Origin: Stenotrophomonas maltophilia R551-3
Lineage (GTDB): Bacteria > Pseudomonadota > Gammaproteobacteria > Xanthomonadales > Xanthomonadaceae
Direction: 5' to 3'
DNA length: 64,000 nt
NCBI RefSeq assembly: GCF_000020665.1
Contig: NC_011071.1
Coordinates: forward strand, 1,540,501-1,604,500
Every line of letters starts with the position of its first letter. Position 1 is the first letter of the stretch. Made by a program: the position numbers and the translations under genes. Below are positions 43,863 through 52,861 of the stretch, piece by piece. Below the pieces are notes generated by a model. It saw only the letters and a list, made by a program, of their open reading frames with translations. It ran no database searches and was not told the DNA's origin.

Positions 43863-46262
43863 ATGGTCGCCGAACGATCCGCTCCGCCGCTGTTTGGCAG
43901 TGGTTGCGCCGCCTGTCTGGTGCTGGGCGCGCTGACCTGCGTACAGCTGCCGGTGCTGCCGCCAGTGTGGTTGTGCGTGCCGTTGGCCATCGCCAGCGTC
44001 GCAGGCTGGATCGTGCCTTGGCGCGGTCGCGCGTGGGCGGCTGCGCTGTTCGGCCTGTCGTGGGCAGCATTGCACGGGTATTGGGCCTTGCAGGCCCAGC
44101 TTCCACCCGGAGGGCCCGCGCAGGACGCGCAGGTTCGTGGCCGAGTGGTTGATCTTCCACACAGTGGCCCCGGCTACACCCGTTTCGTGCTGAAGGTCGA
44201 CGAGGCCGATGCGCTGCCCTCGTTGCGTGGCAGGCGCCTGCAGATCACCTGGAACGATCCATGGCGTGGACCGCCTATGAGCGGCGCCGAAGGTGGGCGC
44301 CATGCGGTTCGAGCTGGCGCGCATTGGGAGCTGTCGCTGCGGGTGCGGGCACCGCGTTCGCGGATCAATCCTGGAGGCTTTGACGGCGAGCGCCATGCAT
44401 TGCTGAGGGGGATATCCGGCACCGGTACGGTGCGCGATCCGGCGAGTGCGCGTGAGCGGCGAGCCGCGCACGGCCTGCCGGCCTGGCGCGAGCGCAGCAG
44501 TGCTGCCATCGCCACCCAGGTGGCCCATCCTGCCGCTCGCTTCGTGCAGGCGCTGGCACTGGGCGATACCCGCGGCTTGTCCGATGCAGACTGGGAACAC
44601 CTGCGCGCACTGGGCCTGACCCATCTGGTCGCCATCTCCGGATTCCATGTCGGTGTGGTTGCCGGCTTTGGCGTGATGCTGTGCCGGGGGCTGTGGTGGC
44701 TGTGCCCAGGGTTGGCCCGCCGCTGGCCACGGCCGCAGGCGGCCGCGTGGGGCGCCGCATTGGCGGCGGTAATCTACGCGGTGGTCGCCGGCGGCGCGCT
44801 GCCCACGGTGCGCGCCGCGCTGATGATCGGCGTGGTTGCGTTGGCCCGCGCCGGGCGTCGTCCGGTAGGTGCGGGGCAGGGGTTGGCACGGGCTGCTGTG
44901 GTGATGCTGCTGCCGGCGCCGCTGTCGGTGCTGGCCGCCGGCTTCTGGCTCAGCTTCGGAGGCGTGCTGTGGCTGCTGTGGTGCCTGCCGCGGACCGGGC
45001 CGGAGGGCGTCGGCGGTGGCCTGCGCGGATTCCTGGCCGCACAGGGGGTGGCCAGCCTCGGCCTGCTGCCCTTGTGCGTGGCGCTGTTCGGTGGCACCGC
45101 GCGGTTGGGGCCGCTGGTCAACCTGCCGATCATCCCGTGGTGGACGCTGCTGGTGGTGCCGCTGTCGCTGCTTGGGACCGGGCTGCATGCGCTGCACGAC
45201 GGGGCGGGGCGCTGGGCATGGCGCGCCGCTGCCGGGCTGTTCGAGTTCAGCTGGCAGGCCCTGCAGCCGCTAGCACAGCATCCGCAGGCGATGTGGTGGC
45301 TGGCCGAGGCGCCGCGCTGGGCGGTACCCGCAGCGTTGCTGGGGGTGTTCTGGTGGCTGCTGCCTCGCGGGAACGGCGGCGGCCTGGCCGGCCTGTTGTT
45401 GTGCCTGCCGCTGCTGTGGCCGGCACGTGAGGCACCGGCGGAAGGGGAGCTGGAACTGCTGGTGCACGATGTTGGTCAGGGCACGGCGGTGCTGCTGCGC
45501 ACCGCGCGGCACGCGCTCTGGTACGACGTCGGGCCGCCGACCGGCGGCGATGGCAACGAGCGAATCCTGGTCCCGGCCCTGCGCGCGCTGGGGCAGGCGC
45601 CGCCGCAGCAGGTGATGCTCAGCCACGATCACCTCGACCACACCGGCAGCCTGCCCAACCTGCGTCGGCAGTTGCCGGGGCTGCAGCTGCTGGCGCCGCC
45701 GGGCAGCGCTATCGCCGGTACCCGGTCGTGCCAGCAGGGGCTGCGCTGGCAGTGGGACGGGGTCGATTTCCAGGTGCTGCATCCGGCGCCAGGCAGCCGC
45801 CACGCCGAGAACGAGGACAGCTGCGTGCTGCGTGTCGCCAGCCGCCATGGCGTGGTGCTGCTGGCCGGCGATATCGGACACCCTGCCGAGCAGGCGCTGC
45901 TGCAGGCGTCCCCAACGGCATTGAAGGCGGACGTGGTGCTGGTGCCGCACCATGGCAGCGGCGGCAGCTCCAGCGCGCCGTGGGTGGCCGCCGTATCACC
46001 ACGGCTGGCGCTGGTTTCGGCCGGCCACCAGAACCGCTTCGGCCATCCCCGCCCGGATGTGGTCCGGCGCTGGCAGGCGCAGGGGGCCGAAGTGCTGGCC
46101 ACGGCCGATTCCGGTGCGATCCGCGTATGGCTTGGCGCACAAGGGATGCAGCTGCGTGAACAGCGTATCCACGCATCCCGCTGGTGGGATGCCGTTGGGC
46201 GGGCGCGGTCGGCTGCTATCCTATCGACGATTGAACAAGCGGCCGTTGGGCCGGAGGGTTGA
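43863..46262 (+). CDS. comEC: DNA uptake channel ComEC/Rec2
   Basis: 799 residues. N-terminal hydrophobic segments and the DUF4131-like region (residues ~1-190), then the Competence domain (VQALALGDTRGLSDADWEHLRALGLTHLVAISG in two pieces, around residue 225) with many helices. A C-terminal metallo-beta-lactamase-like domain has SHDHLDHTGSLP, LAGDIGHPAEQAL and VPHHGSGGSSSAPWV. It moves single-stranded DNA across the inner membrane during transformation; the C-terminal domain may degrade the other strand. The start is ATG 43863 (GTG 43860 also possible). It heads the comEC-exbB-exbD-msbA-lpxK run. Confidence 0.94.
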   Translation: MVAERSAPPLFGSGCAACLVLGALTCVQLPVLPPVWLCVPLAIASVAGWIVPWRGRAWAAALFGLSWAALHGYWALQAQLPPGGPAQDAQVRGRVVDLPHSGPGYTRFVLKVDEADALPSLRGRRLQITWNDPWRGPPMSGAEGGRHAVRAGAHWELSLRVRAPRSRINPGGFDGERHALLRGISGTGTVRDPASARERRAAHGLPAWRERSSAAIATQVAHPAARFVQALALGDTRGLSDADWEHLRALGLTHLVAISGFHVGVVAGFGVMLCRGLWWLCPGLARRWPRPQAAAWGAALAAVIYAVVAGGALPTVRAALMIGVVALARAGRRPVGAGQGLARAAVVMLLPAPLSVLAAGFWLSFGGVLWLLWCLPRTGPEGVGGGLRGFLAAQGVASLGLLPLCVALFGGTARLGPLVNLPIIPWWTLLVVPLSLLGTGLHALHDGAGRWAWRAAAGLFEFSWQALQPLAQHPQAMWWLAEAPRWAVPAALLGVFWWLLPRGNGGGLAGLLLCLPLLWPAREAPAEGELELLVHDVGQGTAVLLRTARHALWYDVGPPTGGDGNERILVPALRALGQAPPQQVMLSHDHLDHTGSLPNLRRQLPGLQLLAPPGSAIAGTRSCQQGLRWQWDGVDFQVLHPAPGSRHAENEDSCVLRVASRHGVVLLAGDIGHPAEQALLQASPTALKADVVLVPHHGSGGSSSAPWVAAVSPRLALVSAGHQNRFGHPRPDVVRRWQAQGAEVLATADSGAIRVWLGAQGMQLREQRIHASRWWDAVGRARSAAILSTIEQAAVGPEG

Positions 46263-46265
46263 AAC

Positions 46266-46928
46266 GTGTGGGAACTGGTCAAGGCCGGTGGCTGGCCGAT
46301 GGTGCCGCTGCTGCTGTTGGGCGTACTGGCTTTGGCGATCATCCTGGAGCGTTTCTGGTCCCTGCGGCGCACTGAAGTGCTGCCGCCCGGCCTCGGCCAG
46401 GAAGTGCGCAACTGGGCGGCACGCGGCAAGCTCGACCCGGCACACCTGCAGACCCTGCGTGGCAACTCGCCGCTGGGCGCGCTGCTGGCCGCTGCGCTGG
46501 AAGCGCGCAACCGGCCACGTGACCAGCTCCGTGAACGCATCGAAGACACCGGCCGCCACCTGGTGCACCGCATGGAGCGCTTCCTCAACGCGCTGGGCAC
46601 CATCGCGTCGGCCGGCCCTTTGCTGGGCCTGCTGGGCACGGTGATCGGCATGATCCAGATGTTCCTGGGCATCCTCGACCACGGCGTGGGTGATGTGAAC
46701 CAGCTGGCCGGTGGTATCGGCAAGGCGCTGGTGTGCACCGCCACCGGCATGATCGTGGCCATTCCGGCACTGATGTTCCACCGCTACTTCAAGGGCCGCA
46801 TCCACGGCTATGTGGTGGAGATGGAGCAGGAAGCCAGCGCGCTGCTGGATACGCTCGACGGCCGCCCCGGGGTATTGAACCCGGCGCCCGCCGCGCGTTC
46901 GGCCAATGCTGCCACGGCGAAGGCCTGA
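46266..46928 (+). CDS. exbB: MotA/TolQ/ExbB proton channel family protein
   Basis: 220 residues. Three membrane segments: ~12-29 (MVPLLLLGVLALAIILERF), ~115-137 (GTIASAGPLLGLLGTVIGMI) and ~160-183. These are the ExbB/TolQ proton-channel helices. The start is GTG 46266, 3 bp after comEC. Its partner ExbD-like gene follows 3 bp later. In this position it is a conserved part of the LPS export cluster, and its working partner is not known from the sequence. Confidence 0.9.
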   Translation: MWELVKAGGWPMVPLLLLGVLALAIILERFWSLRRTEVLPPGLGQEVRNWAARGKLDPAHLQTLRGNSPLGALLAAALEARNRPRDQLRERIEDTGRHLVHRMERFLNALGTIASAGPLLGLLGTVIGMIQMFLGILDHGVGDVNQLAGGIGKALVCTATGMIVAIPALMFHRYFKGRIHGYVVEMEQEASALLDTLDGRPGVLNPAPAARSANAATAKA

Positions 46929-46931
46929 TCG

Positions 46932-47354
46932 ATGCGTATCGGCAACGACCGATCCCAGGATGAGCCGCATATCGACCTGGTGCCGCTGATCGACGTCATC
47001 CTGGTGCTGATCATCTTCTTCGTGGTCACCACCACGTTTGACGCGCGTTCCACGCTGCAGGTGCAGCTGCCCACTGCCAGCCAGCAGCAGACCAACGAGC
47101 CGCCGCGCTCGCTGAGCGTGCTGATCAATGCCGAAGGCCGCTATTTCATCAATGACCAGGAAGTGCTGCGCAGCGACGTCGAGTCGGTCAAGCAGACCAT
47201 CGCCGCCGTGGCCGGCAGCGACCGTGAGCAGACCGTGCTGCTGCGTGCCGACGCACGCACTCCCTACCAGGCCGTGGTGACCGCGCAGGATGCGCTGGGT
47301 CAACTCGGTTTCCGCCGTATTGCCATTGCAACAGCACCCGAGGTGCGTCCATGA
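46932..47354 (+). CDS. exbD: ExbD/TolR family protein
   Basis: 140 residues. A short cytoplasmic N-terminus, then one membrane helix with the essential Asp: HIDLVPLIDVILVLIIFFVV (Asp near residue 23 in PLIDV). A periplasmic domain with the TolR/ExbD fold follows. It forms the energising complex with the ExbB-like protein before it. The stop overlaps the msbA start (ATGA at 47351). Confidence 0.93.
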   Translation: MRIGNDRSQDEPHIDLVPLIDVILVLIIFFVVTTTFDARSTLQVQLPTASQQQTNEPPRSLSVLINAEGRYFINDQEVLRSDVESVKQTIAAVAGSDREQTVLLRADARTPYQAVVTAQDALGQLGFRRIAIATAPEVRP

Positions 47355-49099
47355 GTTCCAATCACGCGCCGGTGTGGCCGATCTACAAACGTCTGCTGGG
47401 GTACACCCGCGCCTACTGGGTGTTCATGGTGGCTGCGGTCATCGCCATGGTGGTCGAAGCCCTGGCCGGCTATCACTTCACCAAGCTGATGGAGCCGCTG
47501 GTCAACCGTGGCTTCGTCAATCCCGAGCCGCGCATGGCGGTGATCTTGCCGCTGACCATCCTCGGCCTGTTCCTGATGCGCAGCGTCGCCACCTGGGTAA
47601 GCGACTACGCGCTGGCCAAGACCGGCCGCAGCGTGGTGCGCGACCTGCGCGAACAGGTCCTGGCCAAGTACCTGCACCTGCCGTCCTCGCACTTCGATAC
47701 CGAAGCGACGCCGGTCATGGTCAGCCGCCTGAATTTTGATACCGAACAGGTCACCCAGGCCAGCGCTGATGCGCTCAAGACCGTGGTCGCCGACACCCTG
47801 ACCATCATCGCCATGCTGGCGGTGATGCTGCAGATGAGCGTCAAGGTCACCGTGGCCATGCTGGTGGTGGTGCCGTTGATCGGCGTGATCGTGTCCTACG
47901 TGGGCAAGCGCTATCGCCGCATCAGCCGTGGCATCCAGGACGGCATGGGCTCGATGGCGCAGACCGCCGAGCAGTCGCTGGCCGCGCAGCAGGAAGTGAA
48001 GGTGCATGGCACCCAGCAGCACGAGATCTCGCGTTACTCGCGCCTGGCCAACCGCATGCTGTCGCTGAACATGAAGGTGGAAGTCACCCGTGCTGCCGCC
48101 TCCAGCGTGGTCCAGTTCCTGGCGGCGCTGGCGCTGGCGGTGATCGTCTGGGTGTCCACCCGCGAAGCGCTGGCTGGCCGCCTCAACGCCGGCCAGTTCA
48201 TGGGCCTGATGACCTCGATGATGGCCATCATTCCCTCGCTGCGCCGCCTGACCAGCGTGCAGACCTCCATCTCGCGGGGTGTAGCTGCCGCCGAACGCCT
48301 GTTCAGCATCCTCGACATGCCGGTCGAGCGCGACGAAGGCCGAAATGCAGTGCAGCGCGTGCGCGGTGAACTGGCGTTCGACCACGTCATGCTGCGCTAC
48401 CGCGAGGACAGCGGCATTGCCCTGGACGACATCAGTTTCGTCGCCAAGCCGGGTACGGTCACCGCCATCGTCGGCCGTTCCGGTAGCGGCAAGACCAGCC
48501 TGATCCGGCTGGTGCCGCGCTTCTACGAACCCAGTGGCGGGCGCATCACCCTTGATGGCGTGGCGCTGGATGACTATCCGTTGGCCGACCTGCGCCGCCA
48601 GGTGGCAATGGTCGGGCAGAAGGTCATGCTGTTCGACGACACCATCGCCGCCAACATCGCCTATGGCATGGACGCGAGCGTTGAACAGATCCGTGCAGCG
48701 GCTGAAGCTGCCAACGCGTGGGAATTCATCGAGCGCATGCCGCAGCAGCTGCAGACCCCGGTCGGCGAGAACGGCGCACTGTTGTCCGGCGGCCAGCGCC
48801 AGCGCCTGGCGATCGCCCGTGCGATCCTGCGCGATGCGCCGATCCTGATCCTGGACGAAGCCACCGCCGCGCTCGACAACGAATCCGAGCGCCTGGTGCA
48901 GGACGCGCTGCAGCGCCTGATGCCCGAGCGCACCACGCTGGTCATCGCGCACCGCCTGTCGACCATCGAGCATGCCGACCAGGTGCTGGTGATGGATCAC
49001 GGCCGCATCGTCGAGCGTGGCACTCACAAGGAACTTCTGACCATGGGCGGGCTGTACCAGCATCTGCACAGCATGCAGTTCCGCGAAAGGCAGGACTGA
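47351..49099 (+). CDS. msbA: Lipid A export ABC transporter MsbA
   Basis: 582 residues, half-transporter with six membrane helices (residues ~25-300) and an ABC domain. Walker [12 protein letters not shown], signature [17 protein letters not shown], Walker [13 protein letters not shown] and H-loop [12 protein letters not shown]. It flips lipid A-core (LPS) across the inner membrane. It is followed by lpxK (ATGA overlap), the kinase of the lipid A pathway. Confidence 0.96.
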   Translation: MSSNHAPVWPIYKRLLGYTRAYWVFMVAAVIAMVVEALAGYHFTKLMEPLVNRGFVNPEPRMAVILPLTILGLFLMRSVATWVSDYALAKTGRSVVRDLREQVLAKYLHLPSSHFDTEATPVMVSRLNFDTEQVTQASADALKTVVADTLTIIAMLAVMLQMSVKVTVAMLVVVPLIGVIVSYVGKRYRRISRGIQDGMGSMAQTAEQSLAAQQEVKVHGTQQHEISRYSRLANRMLSLNMKVEVTRAAASSVVQFLAALALAVIVWVSTREALAGRLNAGQFMGLMTSMMAIIPSLRRLTSVQTSISRGVAAAERLFSILDMPVERDEGRNAVQRVRGELAFDHVMLRYREDSGIALDDISFVAKPGTVTAIVGRSGSGKTSLIRLVPRFYEPSGGRITLDGVALDDYPLADLRRQVAMVGQKVMLFDDTIAANIAYGMDASVEQIRAAAEAANAWEFIERMPQQLQTPVGENGALLSGGQRQRLAIARAILRDAPILILDEATAALDNESERLVQDALQRLMPERTTLVIAHRLSTIEHADQVLVMDHGRIVERGTHKELLTMGGLYQHLHSMQFRERQD

Positions 49100-50118
49100 T
49101 GGCCGGCAAGGGTACCCAGACCCCGCCGTACTGGTACGACGGTAGCCCGGTTCCGTGGGCGATGCGCCTGCTGGCGCCGCTGTACGCCGGTGTCACCGCG
49201 TTGCGCCGGCGTGCCTACCGGCGCGGCTGGCGCAAGCACTACACGCTGCCGGTGCCGGTCATCGTGGTCGGCAACATCACCGCCGGTGGCACTGGCAAGA
49301 CGCCGCTGACCATCGCGCTGGTGGAGCGCCTGCGTGCCGCTGGCTGGAAGCCGGGCGTGGCCAGCCGTGGCTACGGCCGCGAAGACGCCGACAAACCGCT
49401 GTGGGTGCAGGCCGACACGCCGACCGCCAAGGGTGGTGACGAGCCGGTGCTGATCGCCTGGAAGACCGGGGTGCCTGTGCGGGTGGACCGCGACCGTGTG
49501 GCCGCAGGCAAGGCCCTGATCGAAGCCGGTTGCGACGTGATCGTCTGCGACGACGGCCTGCAGCACTACCGGCTGGCGCGCGACATCGAGATTGAAGTGG
49601 TCGATGCCCAGCGTCGCTACGGCAACGGCCGGATGATCCCCGCCGGGCCGCTGCGCGAACCGGTCAGCCGTGCCAGTGAATGCGACTTCCGTGTAGTGAA
49701 TCTGGGTCAGGCCGACGAAGAAAGCGCGGCGCAGGCCTGTGGCTTCGGCCAATGGCCGATGGCGCTGCACATCGACAGCGCGCAGCCACTGGCCGGTGGC
49801 CGTGCGCGCCCGCTGGCGTACTTCAAGGGCCAGCGCGTGCACGCCGTGGCCGGTATCGCGCATCCGCAGCGCTTCTTCGACATGCTGCGTGCGCGTGGCA
49901 TCGGCGTGGTGCCGCATGCTTTTGCTGATCATCAGGCGTACCAGCCGCAGGACCTGTCCTTCGGCAGCCAGCTGCCGGTGCTGATGACTGAAAAGGACGC
50001 GGTGAAATGCCGCGCGTTCGGCAATGACTGGTACTACGCGGTCCCGCTGCGCGCCGAGCTGCCTGCCGCGTTCTGGGTGGCGCTGACCGACCGCCTGGAC
50101 AAGCTGCGACCGAACTGA
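49099..50118 (+). CDS. lpxK: Tetraacyldisaccharide 4'-kinase
   Basis: 339 residues. Membrane-associated N-terminus, P-loop [16 protein letters not shown] near residue 60, SRGYGRE and [16 protein letters not shown], all typical LpxK motifs. It adds the 4' phosphate in lipid A synthesis. The start ATG 49099 overlaps the msbA stop; the longer open frame upstream lies inside msbA and was rejected. Confidence 0.96.
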   Translation: MAGKGTQTPPYWYDGSPVPWAMRLLAPLYAGVTALRRRAYRRGWRKHYTLPVPVIVVGNITAGGTGKTPLTIALVERLRAAGWKPGVASRGYGREDADKPLWVQADTPTAKGGDEPVLIAWKTGVPVRVDRDRVAAGKALIEAGCDVIVCDDGLQHYRLARDIEIEVVDAQRRYGNGRMIPAGPLREPVSRASECDFRVVNLGQADEESAAQACGFGQWPMALHIDSAQPLAGGRARPLAYFKGQRVHAVAGIAHPQRFFDMLRARGIGVVPHAFADHQAYQPQDLSFGSQLPVLMTEKDAVKCRAFGNDWYYAVPLRAELPAAFWVALTDRLDKLRPN

Positions 50119-50193
50119 GTGGCACAGCGGCGCTTGCATTCACGCGCCGCCGGCCGCATTCCCGTTGTAACGAGCCTGCCGAGTACCGCCCGC

Positions 50194-50967
50194 ATGACCG
50201 AATTCGTCGTCGCCATTCCGGCCCGCTATGCCGCCTCGCGGCTGCCAGGCAAGCCGCTGCGCCTGCTGGGCGGTGAGCCGCTGGTGCTGCACGTGGCACG
50301 CCGCGCGCTGCAGGCCGGGGCTGGCGAGGTATGGGTCGCCACCGACGATCAACGCATTGCCGACGCACTGTCCGGGCTGGCCGAAGTGAAGGTAGCGATG
50401 ACCGCCGCCTCGCATGCGTCCGGTACCGACCGCCTGGCCGAATGCGCGCGCATTGCCGGCTGGGCCGACGACACCGTGGTGGTCAACCTGCAGGGCGATG
50501 AGCCGTTCGCACCTGCGGCCGGCATCCGTGCGGTGGCCGAGGCACTGGTCGGTGGCAATGCGCCGATGTCGACCCTGGCCACGACCGTCGAAGATGCGCA
50601 CACCCTGTTCGATCCGAACGTGGTGAAGCTGGTGCGCAACGTGCGCAACGAGGCCATGTACTTCAGCCGTGCGCCGATCGCCTGGCACCGCGATGGCTTC
50701 GCACGCAGCCGCGATACGCTGCCGGCCGGGCACAACTGGTTGCGCCATATCGGCATCTACGGCTATCGCGCCGGCTTCCTGCAGCAGTTCGCGGCGATGC
50801 CGCCGGGCCAGCTGGAGCAGGTCGAATCGCTGGAACAGCTGCGCGTGCTGGAAGCGGGCTTCCCGATCAGCGTGGCGATCTCGCCGGAACCGTTCCCGCC
50901 CGGCATCGACACCCCTGAGGACCTGGAGCGCGCCGAAGTGCTGCTGCAGGCAATGGCCGCACGATGA
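50194..50967 (+). CDS. kdsB: CMP-KDO synthetase
   Basis: 257 residues. [27 protein letters not shown] is the KdsB nucleotide-binding start (seen in two parts), with [26 protein letters not shown] and [12 protein letters not shown]. It activates KDO for the LPS inner core. Start ATG 50194; the earlier frame start at 50119 gives a non-family extension. The stop overlaps the phosphatase start (ATGA at 50964). Confidence 0.97.
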   Translation: MTEFVVAIPARYAASRLPGKPLRLLGGEPLVLHVARRALQAGAGEVWVATDDQRIADALSGLAEVKVAMTAASHASGTDRLAECARIAGWADDTVVVNLQGDEPFAPAAGIRAVAEALVGGNAPMSTLATTVEDAHTLFDPNVVKLVRNVRNEAMYFSRAPIAWHRDGFARSRDTLPAGHNWLRHIGIYGYRAGFLQQFAAMPPGQLEQVESLEQLRVLEAGFPISVAISPEPFPPGIDTPEDLERAEVLLQAMAAR

Positions 50968-51452
50968 AGCTGCTGGTCGTCTGCCTCGGCAACATCTGCC
51001 GTTCGCCGATGGCCGAAGGTGCGCTGCGCGCCTGCCTGGACGCGTCGCCGCTGGCTGGTCGGGTGCAGGTCGATTCGGCCGGCACCGGCGACTGGCATGT
51101 GGGCGAGCCACCGGACCGGCGCGCGATCGCCTGCGCGGCCGGGCATGGCGTGGACATCGGCGGCCTGCGCGCGCGCCAGCTGCAGGTCGCGGATTTCGAC
51201 CGCTTCGACTGGATCCTGTGTGCCGATGAGGCCAACCTGCGGGATGCCGGTCGCTTGGCCACCCCCGCCCAGCGAGAACGCCTGGCGCTGTACCTGCCGT
51301 GGTCCGGCGGGCAAGGCAGGGGTGCGATCCCGGACCCGTACACCGGCGGCAGTGAGCATTTCGAACAGGTCTGGACATTGGTCGACGATGCTGCAAAACG
51401 AGCAGTGGCACGACTGTTGCATGACGCCGACTCCGGCATAATCGGGCCATGA
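50964..51452 (+). CDS. Low-molecular-weight protein-tyrosine-phosphatase
   Basis: 162 residues. The P-loop [15 protein letters not shown] has the C-x5-R signature (Cys7, Arg13); the general acid Asp is in IPDPYTGG near residue 120. Relatives control exopolysaccharide export or act as general Tyr phosphatases; no BY-kinase is adjacent. It overlaps kdsB upstream and the NHL-repeat gene downstream (both 4 bp). Confidence 0.94.
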   Translation: MKLLVVCLGNICRSPMAEGALRACLDASPLAGRVQVDSAGTGDWHVGEPPDRRAIACAAGHGVDIGGLRARQLQVADFDRFDWILCADEANLRDAGRLATPAQRERLALYLPWSGGQGRGAIPDPYTGGSEHFEQVWTLVDDAAKRAVARLLHDADSGIIGP

Positions 51453-52861
51453 ACGTCCAGCCCGTCCCGGACCTGCCCGAGTTCGCCACCTGGCTCAATG
51501 CCACCCCCTGCACCCTGACCGAACTGCGCGGTCGGCCGGTGGCGCTGTTGTTCGTCAACGCCGCCTCCGCCTGGAGCGCGCAACGCCTGGCCGAGTTCGG
51601 CCAATGGCTGTCGCGCCACCCCGGCAAGCTGCAGCCGCTGGTGCTGCAGGTGCCGCGCTTCGATTTCGAACGTGAGGCCGACGCCGCACTGAAGCTGCTG
51701 CGTCGCCAGGGTCTGACGATGCCGGTGCTGCTTGATGCCGACTGGGATGGCTGGCGCCGCTTCGGCGTCACCGCCTGGCCGACCATCGTGCTGCTGGATG
51801 CGCAGGGGCGCGAGCAACAACGGTTGGTCGGGCAGGGCGCACCCGGCGAACTGGAGCGTGCCTTGAACGCGCTGTGCGAGGGCGCACCGTCGGCGCCGCC
51901 GCGCGGTGGCAGCGAGCTGCATCCGGAGCCGCGCCACGCGCTGCGCTTCCCGCTTGGCCTGGCGGTCAGCACCGAACGCCTGTACATCGCCGACAGCGGC
52001 CATCACCGCATCCTCGAATGCAGCCACGGTGGCCGCATCCTGCGCCAGTTCGGGCTGGGCACTGCCGATTTCATGGATGGCAACCTCGCCGAGGCGGCCT
52101 TCCACCGCCCGCAGGCGCTGGTGCTGGAGCGCGATTCGCTGTACGTCGCCGACACCGGCAACCATGCCGTGCGCCGCATCAACCTGCTGACCGGCATCGT
52201 CGACACCCTGTGCGGCAACGGCCGTCCCGGCGCGCCGGTGGAAGGCCCGGTCGCGCAGGCCAGGCAGGTGTCGCTGGACCATCCGGTCGGCCTGGCCATC
52301 GCCGACAACCAGCTGCATATCGCCATGGCCGGTGACAACCGCATCTGGAGCTACCACCTGGGCCAGCGCAGCCTGCAGTGGCGCGCCGGCAGCGGTTCCA
52401 TCGACGAACGCGATGGCAGCGGCCACCTGGCTGCCTTTGCCCAGCCCACCGCACTGGCCGTGGTGCAGCAGGTGCTGTACGTGGCCGACGCGTTGGGTTC
52501 CTCGATCCGTGCGCTGCAGCTGCGTGGCGACCTGGTGCAGACGCTGGTCGGGCAGGGGCCCTGGCGCTTCGGCAATGAGGACGGCCCGCGCACCCAGGCC
52601 AGCCTGCAGTTTCCGCAGGCGATGGCACTGAGCCCGGATGCGCCGCTGCTGTGGATCGCGGATACGGGCAACGGCCGCCTGCGCACCCTGCGCCTGGGCG
52701 GTGGTGAACTGACCACCCAGCCGCTGCCGCGCCGCCTGCATGGTCCGGCCGGTCTGGCAGCCGGTGCGGGCGCGGTGTGGATCGCCGAGACCGATGCCCA
52801 CGCCGTGCTGCGTTTCGACCCCGACAGCGGCGTGCTCAGCGAAGTCCCGATCAGCGAATGA
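51449..52861 (+). CDS. NHL-repeat protein with degenerate thioredoxin-like N-terminus
   Basis: 470 residues. Residues ~25-150 have a thioredoxin-like layout (ALLFVNAASAWSAQRLAEF, then GVTAWPTIVLLDAQGREQQRLVG), but the CxxC is replaced by Ala/Ser, so no redox activity is expected. Residues ~165-465 hold NHL-type beta-propeller repeats (LYIADSGHHRILECS, LYVADTGNHAVRRIN, LWIADTGNGRLRTL). It resembles NHLRC2-like proteins. No signal peptide. The stop overlaps uvrC (ATGA at 52858). Confidence 0.88.
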   Translation: MNVQPVPDLPEFATWLNATPCTLTELRGRPVALLFVNAASAWSAQRLAEFGQWLSRHPGKLQPLVLQVPRFDFEREADAALKLLRRQGLTMPVLLDADWDGWRRFGVTAWPTIVLLDAQGREQQRLVGQGAPGELERALNALCEGAPSAPPRGGSELHPEPRHALRFPLGLAVSTERLYIADSGHHRILECSHGGRILRQFGLGTADFMDGNLAEAAFHRPQALVLERDSLYVADTGNHAVRRINLLTGIVDTLCGNGRPGAPVEGPVAQARQVSLDHPVGLAIADNQLHIAMAGDNRIWSYHLGQRSLQWRAGSGSIDERDGSGHLAAFAQPTALAVVQQVLYVADALGSSIRALQLRGDLVQTLVGQGPWRFGNEDGPRTQASLQFPQAMALSPDAPLLWIADTGNGRLRTLRLGGGELTTQPLPRRLHGPAGLAAGAGAVWIAETDAHAVLRFDPDSGVLSEVPISE

